64,000 nt of DNA, from contig NZ_FNOZ01000014.1 in assembly GCF_900107175.1 (NCBI RefSeq), forward strand, positions 1 through 64,000, written 5' to 3'. A program made the translations under genes and the position numbers. Below the pieces are notes generated by a model. That model had not been told where the DNA came from and ran no database searches. It worked only from the letters and a program-made list of their open reading frames with translations. This document shows positions 9,860 through 19,561 of the stretch, piece by piece. Origin of the DNA: Modestobacter sp. DSM 44400. GTDB taxonomy: Bacteria > Actinomycetota > Actinomycetes > Mycobacteriales > Geodermatophilaceae. Position 1 is the stretch's first letter. The number at the start of each line of letters is the position of its first letter.

Positions 9860-12445
9860 TCAGGCGTCGGCGGGTTCGGCGAGCACGACGTCCACCCGCA
9901 GCGCACTGTCGCCGGCCAACACGCCGAGCTCCACGATGCGGCCGGCGTCGATGAGGTCGGAGCGGGCCGCCTCCACCAGCGGCACCTGCTCGGCCGGCGC
10001 GGTCACGGTCGCCGAGGCGACGTCGGCCCGCATCGATTGCTTGGCCTCCGACTTGGCCTTCCGCACCGCGGCCAGCGCTTCGGCAGCCACGGTCAGCACC
10101 GCCGGGTCCCCGCCGGTCGGCAGTTCGGCGGCCGCCGGCCACAGCGCACGGTGCACCGAGCCGGTCTGCCACCACGACCACACCTCCTCGGTCACGAACG
10201 GCAGCACCGGGGCGAACAGCCGCAGCTGGACCGACAGGGCCAGCGCCAGCGTCGCCTGCGCGGACGCCGCGGCGGCACTCGAGCTGTAGGCCCGGGTCTT
10301 GACGAGCTCCACGTAGTCGTCGCAGAACGACCAGAAGAACGTCTCGGCCACCTCGAGGGCCCGGGTGTAGTTGTAGGCCTCCATGGCCGCCGTCGCCTCG
10401 TCGACGACCGCGGCCAGCCGGGCCAGCAGCGCCCGGTCCAGCGGCTCGCTGACGTCGTCGGCCGACAGCCCCGCCGACGCCCCCAACCCGAGCACGAACT
10501 TCCCGACGTTGAGCAGCTTGATGGCCAACCGGCGGCCGACCTTCATCTGGGTCTCGTCGAACGGGCTGTCGGCACCCGGCCGGGCACCGGCCGCCCGCCA
10601 CCGGACGGCGTCGGTCCCGTACCGCTCGAGGACGTCGATCGGCGTGGTCGCGTTGCCCTTGGACTTCGACATCTTCTTGCGGTCGGGGTCGACCACGAAC
10701 CCGGAGATCGCCGCGTGCGACCACGGCACCGTTCCCTGTTCGTAGTGCGCGCGCACCACGGTGGAGAACAGCCAGGTCCGGATGATGTCGTGTGCCTGGG
10801 GCCGCAGGTCCATCGGGAAGACATGCGCGAACAGGTCCGGGTCGGTGTCCCAGCCGGAGGAGACCTGCGGCGACAGCGACGACGTCGCCCAGGTGTCCAT
10901 CACATCGGGGTCGGCCATGAACCCGTTCGGCACCCCGCGCTGGTCCTCGGTGTACCCGTCCGGCACGTCGGACGACGGGTCGACCGGCAGCGACGCCTCC
11001 GGCGGCAGCAGCGTCTGGTCGTACACCGGCTCCCCGTCGGCGTCCAGCGGGTACCAGACCGGGAACGGCACGCCGAAGAACCGCTGCCGGCTGACCAGCC
11101 AGTCGCCGTTGAGCCCCTCGACCCAGTTCTCGTACCGGTGCCGCATGTGCTCGGGCACCCACTGGATCTCCCGGCCGCGCGCGACGAGGGCGGCCCGCAG
11201 GTCGCCGTCCCGCCCGCCGTTGCGGATGTACCACTGCCGGGTGGTGACGATCTCCAGCGGGCGCTCGCCCTTCTCGAAGAACTTCACCTGGTGGGTGATC
11301 GGCTTCGGGTCGCCCTCGAGGTCACCGGACTCCCGCAGCAGCTGCACGATGCGGGCCTGCGCGCTGAAGGACGTCTTCCCGGCCAGCTCGGCGTAGACGT
11401 CGGCAGGCACCCCGGCCGGTGGGTCGGCGACGAAACGGCCGTCCCAGCCGATGACGGCGCGGGTCGGCAGCTGCAGCTCCCGCCACCAGGTGACGTCGTT
11501 GAGGTCGCCGAAGGTGCAGATCATCGCGATGCCAGAGCCCTTGTCCGGCTCGGCCAGCCGGTGCGCCACCACCGGCACCTCGACGCCGAACAGCGGCGTC
11601 GTGACGGTCTTCCCGAACAGCGGCTGGTAGCGCTCGTCGTCGGGGTGGGCGACCAGTGCGACGCAGGCCGGCAGCAGCTCGGGGCGGGTGGTCTCGATGA
11701 AGACCGGGCCGGACGGGCCGGCGAAGGCGATCCGGTGGTAGGCGCCGGGGCGCTCGCGGTCCTCGAGTTCCGCCTGGGCGACGGCGGTGCGGAAGGTGAC
11801 GTCCCAGAGGGTCGGCGCCTCCTGCGCGTACGCCTCACCGCGGGCCAGGTTGTGCAGGAACATCTTCTGGGCGGTGGCCCGGGAGGTGTTCGAGATCGTG
11901 CGGTAGACGTTGTTCCAGTCCACCGACAGGGCGACCCGGCGCCACAGCTTCTCGAACTCCGCCTCGTCCTCGGCGGTCAGCCGCTCGCACAGCTCGACGA
12001 AGTTGCGCCGCGAGATCGGCTGCTGGTCCTTGCCCGCCTTTTCCGGCGGCTCGAAGGACCCGTCGTAGGGCAGTGAGGGGTCGCAGCGCACGCCGTAGTA
12101 GTTCTGCACCCGGCGCTCGGTCGGCAGCCCGTTGTCGTCCCAGCCCATCGGGTAGAAGACGTGCTGACCGCGCATCCGATGGAAGCGGGCCACGATGTCG
12201 GTGTGGGTGTAGCTGAACACGTGGCCCACGTGCAGCGACCCGCTCGCCGTGGGGGGCGGGGTGTCGATGGCGTAGGTCTCCGCCCGGGGCGCGGCCAGCG
12301 CGGCCGCCCGGTCGAAGCCGTAGGTGTCCTCAGCGGCCCAACGGGCGACCCACTTGTCCTCGAGCCCGTCCAGGGTGGGCTTCTCGGGTACGCCGCCGGC
12401 CGTTCCCGGGGCCGTGCTGTCCGGGGCGCGGGTGTCGGTGACCAT
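9860..12445 (-). CDS. valS: Valine--tRNA ligase
   Basis: 861 residues, class Ia synthetase. The HIGH-type motif is HVGH in [19 protein letters not shown], and the KMSKS motif is [13 protein letters not shown]. The editing (CP1) domain lies between them, with the [12 protein letters not shown] region. The ATG at 12445 is preceded by TAGGAT and 7 nt, which fits leaderless transcription. An ATG three codons upstream overlaps that hexamer. The C terminus is short, without the long coiled coil of E. coli ValS. It is divergent from folC with only 19 bp between start codons. Confidence 0.95.
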   Translation of the reverse strand: MVTDTRAPDSTAPGTAGGVPEKPTLDGLEDKWVARWAAEDTYGFDRAAALAAPRAETYAIDTPPPTASGSLHVGHVFSYTHTDIVARFHRMRGQHVFYPMGWDDNGLPTERRVQNYYGVRCDPSLPYDGSFEPPEKAGKDQQPISRRNFVELCERLTAEDEAEFEKLWRRVALSVDWNNVYRTISNTSRATAQKMFLHNLARGEAYAQEAPTLWDVTFRTAVAQAELEDRERPGAYHRIAFAGPSGPVFIETTRPELLPACVALVAHPDDERYQPLFGKTVTTPLFGVEVPVVAHRLAEPDKGSGIAMICTFGDLNDVTWWRELQLPTRAVIGWDGRFVADPPAGVPADVYAELAGKTSFSAQARIVQLLRESGDLEGDPKPITHQVKFFEKGERPLEIVTTRQWYIRNGGRDGDLRAALVARGREIQWVPEHMRHRYENWVEGLNGDWLVSRQRFFGVPFPVWYPLDADGEPVYDQTLLPPEASLPVDPSSDVPDGYTEDQRGVPNGFMADPDVMDTWATSSLSPQVSSGWDTDPDLFAHVFPMDLRPQAHDIIRTWLFSTVVRAHYEQGTVPWSHAAISGFVVDPDRKKMSKSKGNATTPIDVLERYGTDAVRWRAAGARPGADSPFDETQMKVGRRLAIKLLNVGKFVLGLGASAGLSADDVSEPLDRALLARLAAVVDEATAAMEAYNYTRALEVAETFFWSFCDDYVELVKTRAYSSSAAAASAQATLALALSVQLRLFAPVLPFVTEEVWSWWQTGSVHRALWPAAAELPTGGDPAVLTVAAEALAAVRKAKSEAKQSMRADVASATVTAPAEQVPLVEAARSDLIDAGRIVELGVLAGDSALRVDVVLAEPADA

Positions 12446-12464
12446 GACTGGCATCCTAGGAGCG
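12446..12464. promoter_or_regulatory. Back-to-back valS/folC leaderless promoters
   Basis: Only 19 bp separate the valS ATG and the folC GTG. TAGGAT on the minus strand (12458-12453) lies 7 nt before valS, and CATCCT on the plus strand (12452-12457) lies 7 nt before folC. The two hexamers are essentially complements of each other, so polymerase could bind for only one gene at a time. No clear -35 boxes are seen. Confidence 0.5.
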
Positions 12465-13904
12465 GTGAGCACCCCCATTCCCGAAGAGCGGATTGACATG
12501 GCCCACGGGCAGACCAGCGGGGGCCGCGAACTGGCCCGGGTCGAGCAGGCGCTGCTGGCCCGTTGGCCGGAGAGCCGCCTCGAGCCGTCCCTCACCCGCA
12601 TCTCCGCGCTGGTCGACCTGCTGGGCTCTCCCCAGCGGGCCATGCCGGTCATCCAGGTCACCGGTACCAACGGCAAGACGACGACCGCGCGGATGATCGA
12701 CGAGCTGCTGCGCGGCTTCGGTCTGCGCGTCGGCCGCTTCACCAGCCCGCACCTGACCACCATGCGCGAGCGCATCGTGCTGGACGGCAAGCCGATCAGC
12801 GCCGCGCGCTTCGTCGAGGTCTTCGACGACATCGCGCCCTACGTGCAGCTGGTCGACGCCGGCAGCGACGTGCCGATGTCCTTCTTCGAGGTGGTCGTGG
12901 GCATGGCCTACGCCGCCTTCGCCGAGGCCCCGGTCGACGTCGCCGTCATCGAGGTCGGCATGGGCGGCACCTGGGACGCGACGAACGTCGCCGACGCGCG
13001 GGTCGCCGTGGTCACCCCGGTCGCGTTGGACCACGCCGAGTACCTCGGCCCCGACGTCGCCACGATCGCCACCGAGAAGGCTGGGATCATCAAGGCCGGC
13101 GCGCCGGACGACGTCGTGCCCGACGGCAGCCCGGACGGCGGCGTGGTCGCGGTGCTGGCCCACCAGCCGGCCGGTGCGCTGGAGGCACTGGTGCGCCGCG
13201 CGATCGAGGTGGACGCGACCGTGGCCCGGGAGGGCACCGAGTTCGCGGTGCTGGAGCGCCGGGTCGCCGTGGGCGGGCAGCAGCTGCGGCTGCAGGGCCT
13301 GGCCGGTGAGTACCCCGAGGTCTATCTGCCGCTGTTCGGCGCCCACCAGGCGCAGAACGCCGCCGTGGCGCTGGCCGCGGTGGAGGCGTTCCTGGGTGCG
13401 GGCGCGGCCACCGGGCCGATCGACCCCGATGTCGTCCGGTCGGCGTTCGGCGCCGTCCGCTCGCCCGGCCGGCTGGAGCGGGTGCGCAGCTCGCCGGCCG
13501 TGCTGGTCGACGCCGCGCACAACCCGGCCGGCATGGCGGCGACCGTCGCGGCGGTCCGCGAGTCGTTCGACTTCACCCGGCTGGTCGGCGTCGTCGGCTG
13601 CGTCGTGGGCAAGGACGTGACCGGGATGTTGTCCGAGCTCGAGGAGCTGTGCGCCGAGCTGGTCGTCACCCAGAACAGCTCGCCGCGGGCAATGCCCGCT
13701 GATGAGCTCGGGGCGCTGGCCGTCGACGTGTTCGGCGCCGACCGGGTCAGCGTGCACCCGCGGCTGTTCGACGCGCTGGAGTCGGCGATGGAGCTGGCCG
13801 AGGCCGGCCCGGACGACGCCCTGGGCGGCTCGGGCGTGCTGGTCACCGGCAGCGTGATCACCGCGGGGGAGGCCCGCACCCTGCTCTCCGGGGGCAGCGC
13901 ATGA
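12465..13904 (+). CDS. folC: Bifunctional folylpolyglutamate/dihydrofolate synthase
   Basis: 479 residues, Mur-ligase-like fold. It adds glutamate to dihydropteroate and tetrahydrofolate in folate synthesis. It shows the ATP-binding [14 protein letters not shown], the folate motif [45 protein letters not shown] and the C-terminal DAAHNPAGM. The start is GTG at 12465, with a -10-like CATCCT 7 nt before; an ATG at 12498 is the alternative. The downstream DUF4233 gene overlaps by 4 bp (ATGA), the standard actinobacterial arrangement. Confidence 0.95.
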   Translation: MSTPIPEERIDMAHGQTSGGRELARVEQALLARWPESRLEPSLTRISALVDLLGSPQRAMPVIQVTGTNGKTTTARMIDELLRGFGLRVGRFTSPHLTTMRERIVLDGKPISAARFVEVFDDIAPYVQLVDAGSDVPMSFFEVVVGMAYAAFAEAPVDVAVIEVGMGGTWDATNVADARVAVVTPVALDHAEYLGPDVATIATEKAGIIKAGAPDDVVPDGSPDGGVVAVLAHQPAGALEALVRRAIEVDATVAREGTEFAVLERRVAVGGQQLRLQGLAGEYPEVYLPLFGAHQAQNAAVALAAVEAFLGAGAATGPIDPDVVRSAFGAVRSPGRLERVRSSPAVLVDAAHNPAGMAATVAAVRESFDFTRLVGVVGCVVGKDVTGMLSELEELCAELVVTQNSSPRAMPADELGALAVDVFGADRVSVHPRLFDALESAMELAEAGPDDALGGSGVLVTGSVITAGEARTLLSGGSA

Positions 13905-14296
13905 CGGCGCCGGACCCGGTCCGCGCGGGGAAGGCCCTCGGTGGCGCCGCGGCCGCGATCCTGCTGCTGGAGGGCATCGCCGTCCTGTTCGTGCCCCGGG
14001 GCATCGCGCAGAGCGGACCGGGCCTGACCGGGTTCCGGCTGACCGTGCTCCTCGTGCTGGCCGCGCTGCTGATCGTCGCCTGCGGTGTGCAGCGCCGTCC
14101 GCAGGGCCTGGTGATCGGCACGGTGCTGCAGGTGCCGCTGGTGCTCACCGGGCTGCTGGGCCCGGCGATGTGGCTGGTCGGCGGTCTGTTCGCGCTGATC
14201 TGGCTGTACCTCCTCCAGGTCCGTAAGGACCTGCTCGGGTCACCCTTCGGCCCGCCGCCGTCGGGACCGCCGCCGACGGCCCCGACGGCGGGCTGA
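13901..14296 (+). CDS. DUF4233 membrane protein
   Basis: 131 residues with four hydrophobic helices (about 12-33, 45-62, 69-86 and 88-106) and a proline-rich tail. DUF4233 proteins almost always follow folC in actinobacteria; their role is unknown. The start overlaps the folC stop by 4 bp. The last 57 bases overlap the end of the convergent Clp-N gene, so the proline-rich tail may be poorly constrained. Confidence 0.85.
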   Translation: MTAPDPVRAGKALGGAAAAILLLEGIAVLFVPRGIAQSGPGLTGFRLTVLLVLAALLIVACGVQRRPQGLVIGTVLQVPLVLTGLLGPAMWLVGGLFALIWLYLLQVRKDLLGSPFGPPPSGPPPTAPTAG

Positions 14297-14578
14297 GGGG
14301 CCGAAGGTGGCCTCGGCCGCGGTCCGCAACTGCTCCAGGTCCACCCCGAGGGCGGCCAGCGCGTCGGCGTCCAGCGGGTCCCCGGAGCGCCGGGCGGCCG
14401 CCCGCAGCCGGTCGACATCAAGACCGGCGTCCTGCGCCAGCCGTCCCCCCGGGCCGCCGCCGGCGGCCAGTGCCAGCAGCAGGTGCACCGGGGCGGCGGC
14501 GTCGGCCCGCAGGCGGCGGGCCTCCTCCTGGGCCGCGGCGACCACTGAACAGGCCTCGGCGGTGAAGCGTTCGAACAT
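14240..14578 (-). CDS. Clp N-terminal-domain protein, stand-alone
   Basis: 112 residues. MFERFTAEACSVVAAAQEEA, then PVHLLLALAAGG and ALGVDLEQLR match one Clp-N (ClpA/ClpC N-domain) repeat, followed by a very basic arginine-rich tail. No ATPase module is present. It starts 1 nt after the stop of the HTH gene upstream, so the two are one operon. A Clp-N domain paired with a small HTH protein suggests a regulatory adaptor, but that role is inferred. The tail overlaps the DUF4233 coding end. Confidence 0.7.
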   Translation of the reverse strand: MFERFTAEACSVVAAAQEEARRLRADAAAPVHLLLALAAGGGPGGRLAQDAGLDVDRLRAAARRSGDPLDADALAALGVDLEQLRTAAEATFGPSARRRGRRRRSRRRRAEG

Positions 14579-14579
14579 C

Positions 14580-14804
14580 TCAGCGGTCTTTCCGATTGCG
14601 GGCGTGCTTCTTGTGGGCGGCCTGCCGGGTCACGCCGAGCGCGTCGGCGACCTGCTGCCAGGACCAACCGCGGGACCGGGCTCTGGCGACCTGCAGGGTC
14701 TCCAGCCGGTCGGCCAGCTCGCGCAGCGCGCGGATGGCCCGCAGGCCCACCTCGGGGTCCTCGGCGGCCGCCGCGGTGATGACGTCGGGAGATGTCGCGG
14801 CCAT
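14580..14804 (-). CDS. Small helix-turn-helix DNA-binding protein
   Basis: 74 residues. The segment WSWQQVADALGVTRQAAHKKHAR near the C terminus is a clear helix-turn-helix, and the N-terminal half looks like a helical dimerisation segment (AIRALRELADRLETLQ). It is cotranscribed with the Clp-N gene. Two matching inverted repeats immediately upstream of its ATG (14807-14822 and 14836-14851) are good candidates for its own operators. The second contains the likely -35 of the divergent ndk gene, so it may control ndk as well. Confidence 0.75.
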   Translation of the reverse strand: MAATSPDVITAAAAEDPEVGLRAIRALRELADRLETLQVARARSRGWSWQQVADALGVTRQAAHKKHARNRKDR

Positions 14805-14806
14805 GT

Positions 14807-14822
14807 GTCAACTGTGGTTGAC
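14807..14822. promoter_or_regulatory. Operator candidate 1 (GTCAA-N6-TTGAC)
   Basis: The inverted repeat GTCAACTGTGGTTGAC lies 2 nt upstream of the HTH gene start codon. It has the same half-sites and spacing as the repeat at 14836-14851. Confidence 0.6.
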
Positions 14823-14835
14823 GCCGCCGAAGCTC

Positions 14836-14851
14836 GTCAACCCACATTGAC
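14836..14851. promoter_or_regulatory. Operator candidate 2 (GTCAA-N6-TTGAC)
   Basis: The inverted repeat GTCAACCCACATTGAC is 29 bp from the first, centre to centre, close to three helical turns, so cooperative binding on one face of the DNA is possible. Its right half-site is the -35 box of the ndk promoter. Confidence 0.6.
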
Positions 14852-14880
14852 GCCAGGGCGGCGTGTCGTACGCTCCCGCC
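14847..14880 (+). promoter_or_regulatory. ndk promoter, leaderless
   Basis: TTGACG (14847-14852), a 16-bp spacer, TACGCT (14869-14874), then 6 nt to the GTG of ndk. Both boxes are close to the housekeeping sigma consensus, and the expected transcription start coincides with the start codon. Confidence 0.7.
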
Positions 14881-15303
14881 GTGTCTGCTCCCACTGCTGA
14901 TCGCACCCTCGTCCTCGTCAAGCCCGACGGCGTGGCCCGCGGCCTGGCCGGTCAGGTTCTCGCCCGGCTCGAGGCCAAGGGCCTGCGTCTGGTCGCCGCC
15001 GAGCTGCGCACGCTGACCGCCGAGGTCGCCGAGACGCACTACGCCGAGCACCGCGAGCGGCCTTTTTTCGGTTCCCTCGTCGAGTTCATCACCGGCGGCC
15101 CGTTGCTCGCCCTCGTCGTCGAGGGCCCGCGGGCGATCGAGGCGTTCCGCGCGCTGGCCGGCGCCACCGACCCGGTGAAGGCGGCCCCCGGCACCATCCG
15201 CGGCGACTTCGCCCTCGAGGTGCAGAACAACATCGTGCACGGCTCGGACTCCCCGGAGTCCGCCGCGCGCGAGATCGCGCTGTTTTTCCCCGACCTCGGC
15301 TGA
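14881..15303 (+). CDS. ndk: Nucleoside diphosphate kinase
   Basis: 140 residues. It transfers the gamma phosphate of ATP to NDPs through a phosphohistidine. The active site is His120 in NNIVHGSDS, and [15 protein letters not shown] opens the fold. The GTG at 14881 is chosen over an upstream ATG at 14863 because the promoter -10 box lies between them and because the family starts there. Its promoter overlaps an operator candidate of the divergent HTH/Clp-N pair. Confidence 0.96.
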   Translation: MSAPTADRTLVLVKPDGVARGLAGQVLARLEAKGLRLVAAELRTLTAEVAETHYAEHRERPFFGSLVEFITGGPLLALVVEGPRAIEAFRALAGATDPVKAAPGTIRGDFALEVQNNIVHGSDSPESAAREIALFFPDLG

Positions 15304-15391
15304 ACCGGCCGGGGGCTGCACCGCTGGCGCTCCTCGGGGATGCGTGGCTGGGCGGTGTTCGATCGCCGCTCGCTCGGGTAACGGTTGGCAC

Positions 15392-16531
15392 ATGGCAACG
15401 GTTACCTCTTCTCGCACCGCAGCAGGCGGCGACCGCGGTGCTGCGACACCGGTGCGACGGCGGCGGCGGAGCCTGCGCGGAGCCGCTGGGTTGCTGGTAC
15501 TGCTGCCGCTGGCCGGCTGTACCGGGACGGCGGGTGATGCGCAGGAGGCATCCGGGTCCTCCGCGTCCGTCGACAGCGGTGCACCGCCGTCCGACGGTGC
15601 GGTCGTGGCGCTGCAGTCCGCCTACGAGAACGTCATTTCCGACGTCCTCCCCTCGGTGGTGGAGATCCGGAGCAGCACGGGCCTCGGTTCCGGAGTGGTC
15701 TACGACCAGCAGGGCGACATCGTCACCAACGCGCACGTCGTGGGGTCCGACCAGCAGTTCCAGGTGCTCACCTCCGGCTCGGCCACCCCGCTGTCGGCCA
15801 CCCTCGTCGGCGTCTACCAGCCCAACGACATCGCGGTGATCAAGGTGTCCGACGGTTCCGGACTGCACCCGGCCACCTTCGCCGACTCGTCCCAGGCCCA
15901 GGTCGGCGAGATCGTGCTGGCCATGGGCAACCCGCTCGGGTTGTCCGCGACGGTGACCAACGGGATCGTCTCGGCGATCGGCCGCACGGTGAGCGAGCCC
16001 GTGACCCAGGAGTCGCCGGGAGCCGCGCTGCCCAACACGATCCAGACCTCCGCCGCCATCAACCCCGGAAACAGCGGGGGCGCCCTGGTCGACCTGGAGG
16101 GCCGGGTCGTCGGCATCCCGACCCTGGCTGCGCTGGCCCCGACGGCGGAGGGCGGCGGAGCCGCCCCGGGGATCGGGTTCGCCATCCCGTCCAACGACGT
16201 CAAGCGGATCGCCGACCAGCTCGTGGCGACCGGCACCGTCACCAGTTCCGGCCGGGCCGCACTGAACGTCCGCGTCACCACGGTCACGGACCAGTCCGGG
16301 CAGCCGCAGGGTGTGGGCGTGGTCGACGTGGCTCCCGGCGGGGCGGCGGACCAGGCGGGGATCCAGCCGGGGGACGTGATCGTGTCCCTGGACGGCCAGC
16401 AGACACCGACGGTCCAGGCGCTCAGTGCGCTCCTCGCCGGGTTGCAGGTGGGCAAGGCGGTGCCCGTCACGGTCCAGCGCCAAGGTCAGGAGCAGAAGCT
16501 GCAGATCACCCTGGGGGAGCTCGGCGGCTGA
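15392..16531 (+). CDS. HtrA-like trypsin/PDZ serine protease, lipoprotein
   Basis: 379 residues. A basic N terminus (RRRRRS), a hydrophobic segment and the lipobox LAGC (Cys43) mark export and lipid anchoring. The S1C protease domain has His115 (TNAHVV), Asp146 (PNDIAVIK) and Ser228 (NPGNSGGAL). A single PDZ domain follows (GVGVVDVAPGGAADQAGIQPG, then DVIVSLDG). Such proteins degrade or refold damaged extracytoplasmic proteins. The ATG at 15392 is the start nearest the signal sequence; an upstream ATG at 15344 is possible. It is transcribed as its own unit after ndk. Confidence 0.9.
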   Translation: MATVTSSRTAAGGDRGAATPVRRRRRSLRGAAGLLVLLPLAGCTGTAGDAQEASGSSASVDSGAPPSDGAVVALQSAYENVISDVLPSVVEIRSSTGLGSGVVYDQQGDIVTNAHVVGSDQQFQVLTSGSATPLSATLVGVYQPNDIAVIKVSDGSGLHPATFADSSQAQVGEIVLAMGNPLGLSATVTNGIVSAIGRTVSEPVTQESPGAALPNTIQTSAAINPGNSGGALVDLEGRVVGIPTLAALAPTAEGGGAAPGIGFAIPSNDVKRIADQLVATGTVTSSGRAALNVRVTTVTDQSGQPQGVGVVDVAPGGAADQAGIQPGDVIVSLDGQQTPTVQALSALLAGLQVGKAVPVTVQRQGQEQKLQITLGELGG

Positions 16532-16582
16532 CCCGGTCGCCGGCCCGGGGTGGGCCGATGGACGGCTACCCTGATCCGGGTC

Positions 16583-18511
16583 ATGACTGTGGACTCGCTC
16601 TACCCCCAGCTCGAGCCGTTGTTCGCCCAGGTGCAGAAGCCGATCCAGTACGTCGGCGGCGAGCTCAACGCCCAGACCAAGCCGTGGGACGACGTCGCCG
16701 TCCACTGGGCGCTGATGTACCCCGACGCTTACGAGGTCGGGCTGCCCAACCAGGGCCTCATGATCCTGTACGAGGTGCTCAACGAGCGCCCCGACGCCCT
16801 GGCCGAGCGCACCTACGCGGTCTGGCCGGACCTCGCCGCGCTCATGCGCGAGGCCGGCGTCGGCCAGTTCACCGTCGACACGCACCGTCCGGTGGCCGCC
16901 TTCGACGTGCTCGGCGTCAGCTTCGCCACCGAGCTGGGCTACACCAACCTGCTCGAGGCGCTCGACCTCGCCGGGGTCCCGCTGCACGCGGTCGACCGCG
17001 ACGAGAGCCACCCGGTCGTCGTCGCCGGCGGGCACGCCGCCTTCAACCCCGAGCCGGTCAGCGACTTCGTCGACTGCGCGGTGCTCGGGGACGGCGAGCA
17101 GGTCGTCGGGGACATCACCGACGTCGTCGCCGCCTGGAAGGCCGCCGGTTGCCCCGGTGGCCGGGTCGAGCTGCTGACCCGCCTGGCGCGGGTCGACGGC
17201 GTCTACGTGCCCCGGTTCTTCGCCGTCTCCTACGCCGCCGACGGCACGATCGCCGCCGTTTCGCGCACCCGCGACGACGTGCCGGCGCGGGTCGGCAAGC
17301 GGACCGTGATGGACCTCGACGAGTGGCCCTACCCCAAGCAGCCGCTGGTCCCGCTTGCCGAGAGCGTGCACGAGCGGATGAGCGTGGAGATCTTCCGCGG
17401 CTGCACCCGCGGCTGCCGGTTCTGCCAGGCCGGCATGATCACCCGCCCGGTGCGGGAGCGGACGATCACCGGCATCGGCTCGATGGTCGACGCCGGGCTG
17501 AAGGCGACGGGGTACGAGGAGGTCGGCCTCCTCTCCCTCTCCAGCGCCGACCACTCCGAGATCGGCCAGTTGGCCAAGGAGCTCGCCGACCGCTACGAGG
17601 GCACCAACACCGGACTGTCGCTGCCCTCCACCCGGGTCGATGCCTTCAACGTCACGCTGGCCAACGAGCTGTCCCGCAACGGTCGCCGGTCGGGGCTGAC
17701 TTTCGCCCCCGAGGGCGGCAGCGAGCGGATCCGGCGGGTGATCAACAAGACCGTGTCCAAGGAGGACCTGGTCCGCACGGTCACCACCGCCTACGCCAAC
17801 GGCTGGCGCCAGGTGAAGCTGTACTTCATGTGCGGTCTGCCCACCGAGACCGACGAGGACGTGCTGGAGATCGCCGACCTGGCGGTCGAGGTGATCCGCG
17901 CCGGCCGGGAGGCCAGCGGGTCCAGGGACATCCGCTGCACCGTCTCCATCGGTGGCTTCGTGCCCAAGCCGCACACCCCCTTCCAGTGGGCCGCCCAGGC
18001 CAGCGCCGACACCATCGACCACCGGCTGAAGGTGCTGCGCGAGGCGATCAACGCCGACCGCCGAATCGGCCGCTCGATCGGCCTGCGCTACCACGACGGC
18101 AAGCCCGGGGTGATCGAAGGCCTGCTGTCCCGCGGCGACCGCCGGGTCGGCCGGGTCATCGAGCGGGTGTGGCGCGACGGTGGCCGGTTCGACGGCTGGA
18201 GCGAGCACTTCTCCTTTGCTCGGTGGACGACGGCCGCGGCGGAGGAGCTCGCCCCGTTCGGGGTGGATCTGGACTGGTACACCACCCGTGAACGCACCGA
18301 GCACGAGGTGCTGCCCTGGGACCACCTGGACGCCGGGCTGGACAAGCAGTGGCTCTGGGAGGACTGGCAGGACTCGCTCTCCGAGGAGGAGGTCGCCGAC
18401 TGCCGGTGGACCCCCTGCTACGACTGCGGCGTCTGTCCGACCATGGGCACCGAGATCCAGATCGGCCCCACGGGTCGCACGCTGATCCCGCTGACGCCCG
18501 TCACCGGCTGA
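16583..18511 (+). CDS. TIGR03960-type B12-binding radical SAM protein
   Basis: 642 residues. The N-terminal half is a B12-binding-like domain (MYPDAYEVGLPNQG; VVVAGGHAAFNPEP). The radical SAM cluster motif is CTRGCRFC (Cys274, Cys278, Cys281). A TIGR03960-type C-terminal region ends with a cysteine-rich CYDCGVCP. The family is strictly paired with the TIGR03936/DUF2344 protein encoded next and sits upstream of rne-rplU-rpmA in actinobacteria. The modified target is not known. The ATG at 16583 follows TACCCT by 10 nt, so the leader is very short. The stop overlaps the next start by one base. Confidence 0.92.
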   Translation: MTVDSLYPQLEPLFAQVQKPIQYVGGELNAQTKPWDDVAVHWALMYPDAYEVGLPNQGLMILYEVLNERPDALAERTYAVWPDLAALMREAGVGQFTVDTHRPVAAFDVLGVSFATELGYTNLLEALDLAGVPLHAVDRDESHPVVVAGGHAAFNPEPVSDFVDCAVLGDGEQVVGDITDVVAAWKAAGCPGGRVELLTRLARVDGVYVPRFFAVSYAADGTIAAVSRTRDDVPARVGKRTVMDLDEWPYPKQPLVPLAESVHERMSVEIFRGCTRGCRFCQAGMITRPVRERTITGIGSMVDAGLKATGYEEVGLLSLSSADHSEIGQLAKELADRYEGTNTGLSLPSTRVDAFNVTLANELSRNGRRSGLTFAPEGGSERIRRVINKTVSKEDLVRTVTTAYANGWRQVKLYFMCGLPTETDEDVLEIADLAVEVIRAGREASGSRDIRCTVSIGGFVPKPHTPFQWAAQASADTIDHRLKVLREAINADRRIGRSIGLRYHDGKPGVIEGLLSRGDRRVGRVIERVWRDGGRFDGWSEHFSFARWTTAAAEELAPFGVDLDWYTTRERTEHEVLPWDHLDAGLDKQWLWEDWQDSLSEEEVADCRWTPCYDCGVCPTMGTEIQIGPTGRTLIPLTPVTG

Positions 18512-19278
18512 TGGCCCGACGACCCGACGGCCCGCCGCCGCCGCCCACCGTGCAGAAGCTGCGGCTGCGCTACACCAAGCGCGGCCCGCTGCGCTTCGCC
18601 TCGCACCGCGACCTGGCCCGGGCGCTGGAGCGCGCGCTGCGCCGGGCTCAGGTGCCGATGGCGTTCTCGGCCGGCTTCAGCCCGCACCCGAAGGTCTCCT
18701 ACATGGGTGCTGCTCCCACCGGGGCGGCCTCGGAGGCGGAGTACTTCGAGATCGGGCTGTCGGAGCGCCGTGACCCGGAGCAGGTGCGGGCCGCGCTGGA
18801 CGCCTCGCTGCCGCCGGGGATCGACGTCCTGGAGTGCGTCGAGGCGGGGGAGGGCACCGGGTCGCTGGCCGACCGGCTCGACGCGACCCGCTGGCGGGTC
18901 GACCTGCCCGGGGTGGACGCCGGGGAGCTCGCCACCGCGGTCGAAGCGATGCTCGCGCGCAGTGAGGTGATGGTCACCAAGCGGACCAAGAATGGCACGC
19001 GGGAGGTCGACGCGCGGGCGGCGGTCGTCAACGCGTCGGTGGCCGAGGAGGCAGGTTGTGCCATACTGCACATGGTCGTCCGTCAGCTCACACCGACGGT
19101 TCGACCGGACGACGTGATGGCCGCCCTGGCTGTCGTCGCCGACCTGCACCCGCCGTTGCCCGCCCGGGCCGTGCGTGAGGCGCAGGGCCGGCTCGACGAC
19201 AGCGGGAACGTCGCCGATCCGCTCGGGCCCGACCGCGTGGCCAGCTCCTACTGCCAGGAGGAGCACGCGCAGGTCTGA
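18511..19278 (+). CDS. TIGR03936/DUF2344 radical-SAM-associated protein
   Basis: 255 residues. The motif KLRLRYTKRGPLRFASHRDL, then AFSAGFSPHPKVSYM, is diagnostic for the family, which is always encoded after the TIGR03960 radical SAM protein and in some bacteria fused to it. The ATG at 18511 overlaps the upstream stop by one base (TGATG), so translation is coupled. Function unknown; a tRNA or ribosome-related role has been suggested only from context. Confidence 0.9.
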   Translation: MARRPDGPPPPPTVQKLRLRYTKRGPLRFASHRDLARALERALRRAQVPMAFSAGFSPHPKVSYMGAAPTGAASEAEYFEIGLSERRDPEQVRAALDASLPPGIDVLECVEAGEGTGSLADRLDATRWRVDLPGVDAGELATAVEAMLARSEVMVTKRTKNGTREVDARAAVVNASVAEEAGCAILHMVVRQLTPTVRPDDVMAALAVVADLHPPLPARAVREAQGRLDDSGNVADPLGPDRVASSYCQEEHAQV

Positions 19279-19561
19279 CCGGCGGGGCCGGGTGCCCGGA
19301 CGTCATCGTCGTGCCACGTCTGCCAGCCGTGGCGCACGGTCTTCTGCACCACCTGCACGGCACAGCTCCACCGCGAACAGCACGCAGCACCACCGGGCCC
19401 CAGCCGCACCGGCCGGGGCGCGTACCCAAGACTTCGCGGGTCGGGACTCCCGGCCGCACCCTGATGCGGCCACTCGACCTGCCCAACCCGCGTTTCCTGC
19501 GCGGCCGCCAGTCGGAACACTCCGATCGGCGCCCGGGAGCGCACCAGGAGGCGAGCCCTTC

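Noticed and set aside
9860-12832. valS starting at the most upstream ATG (12832)
   Set aside because: The extension lies antisense to the folC coding region and has no family similarity; the leaderless -10 box points to 12445.
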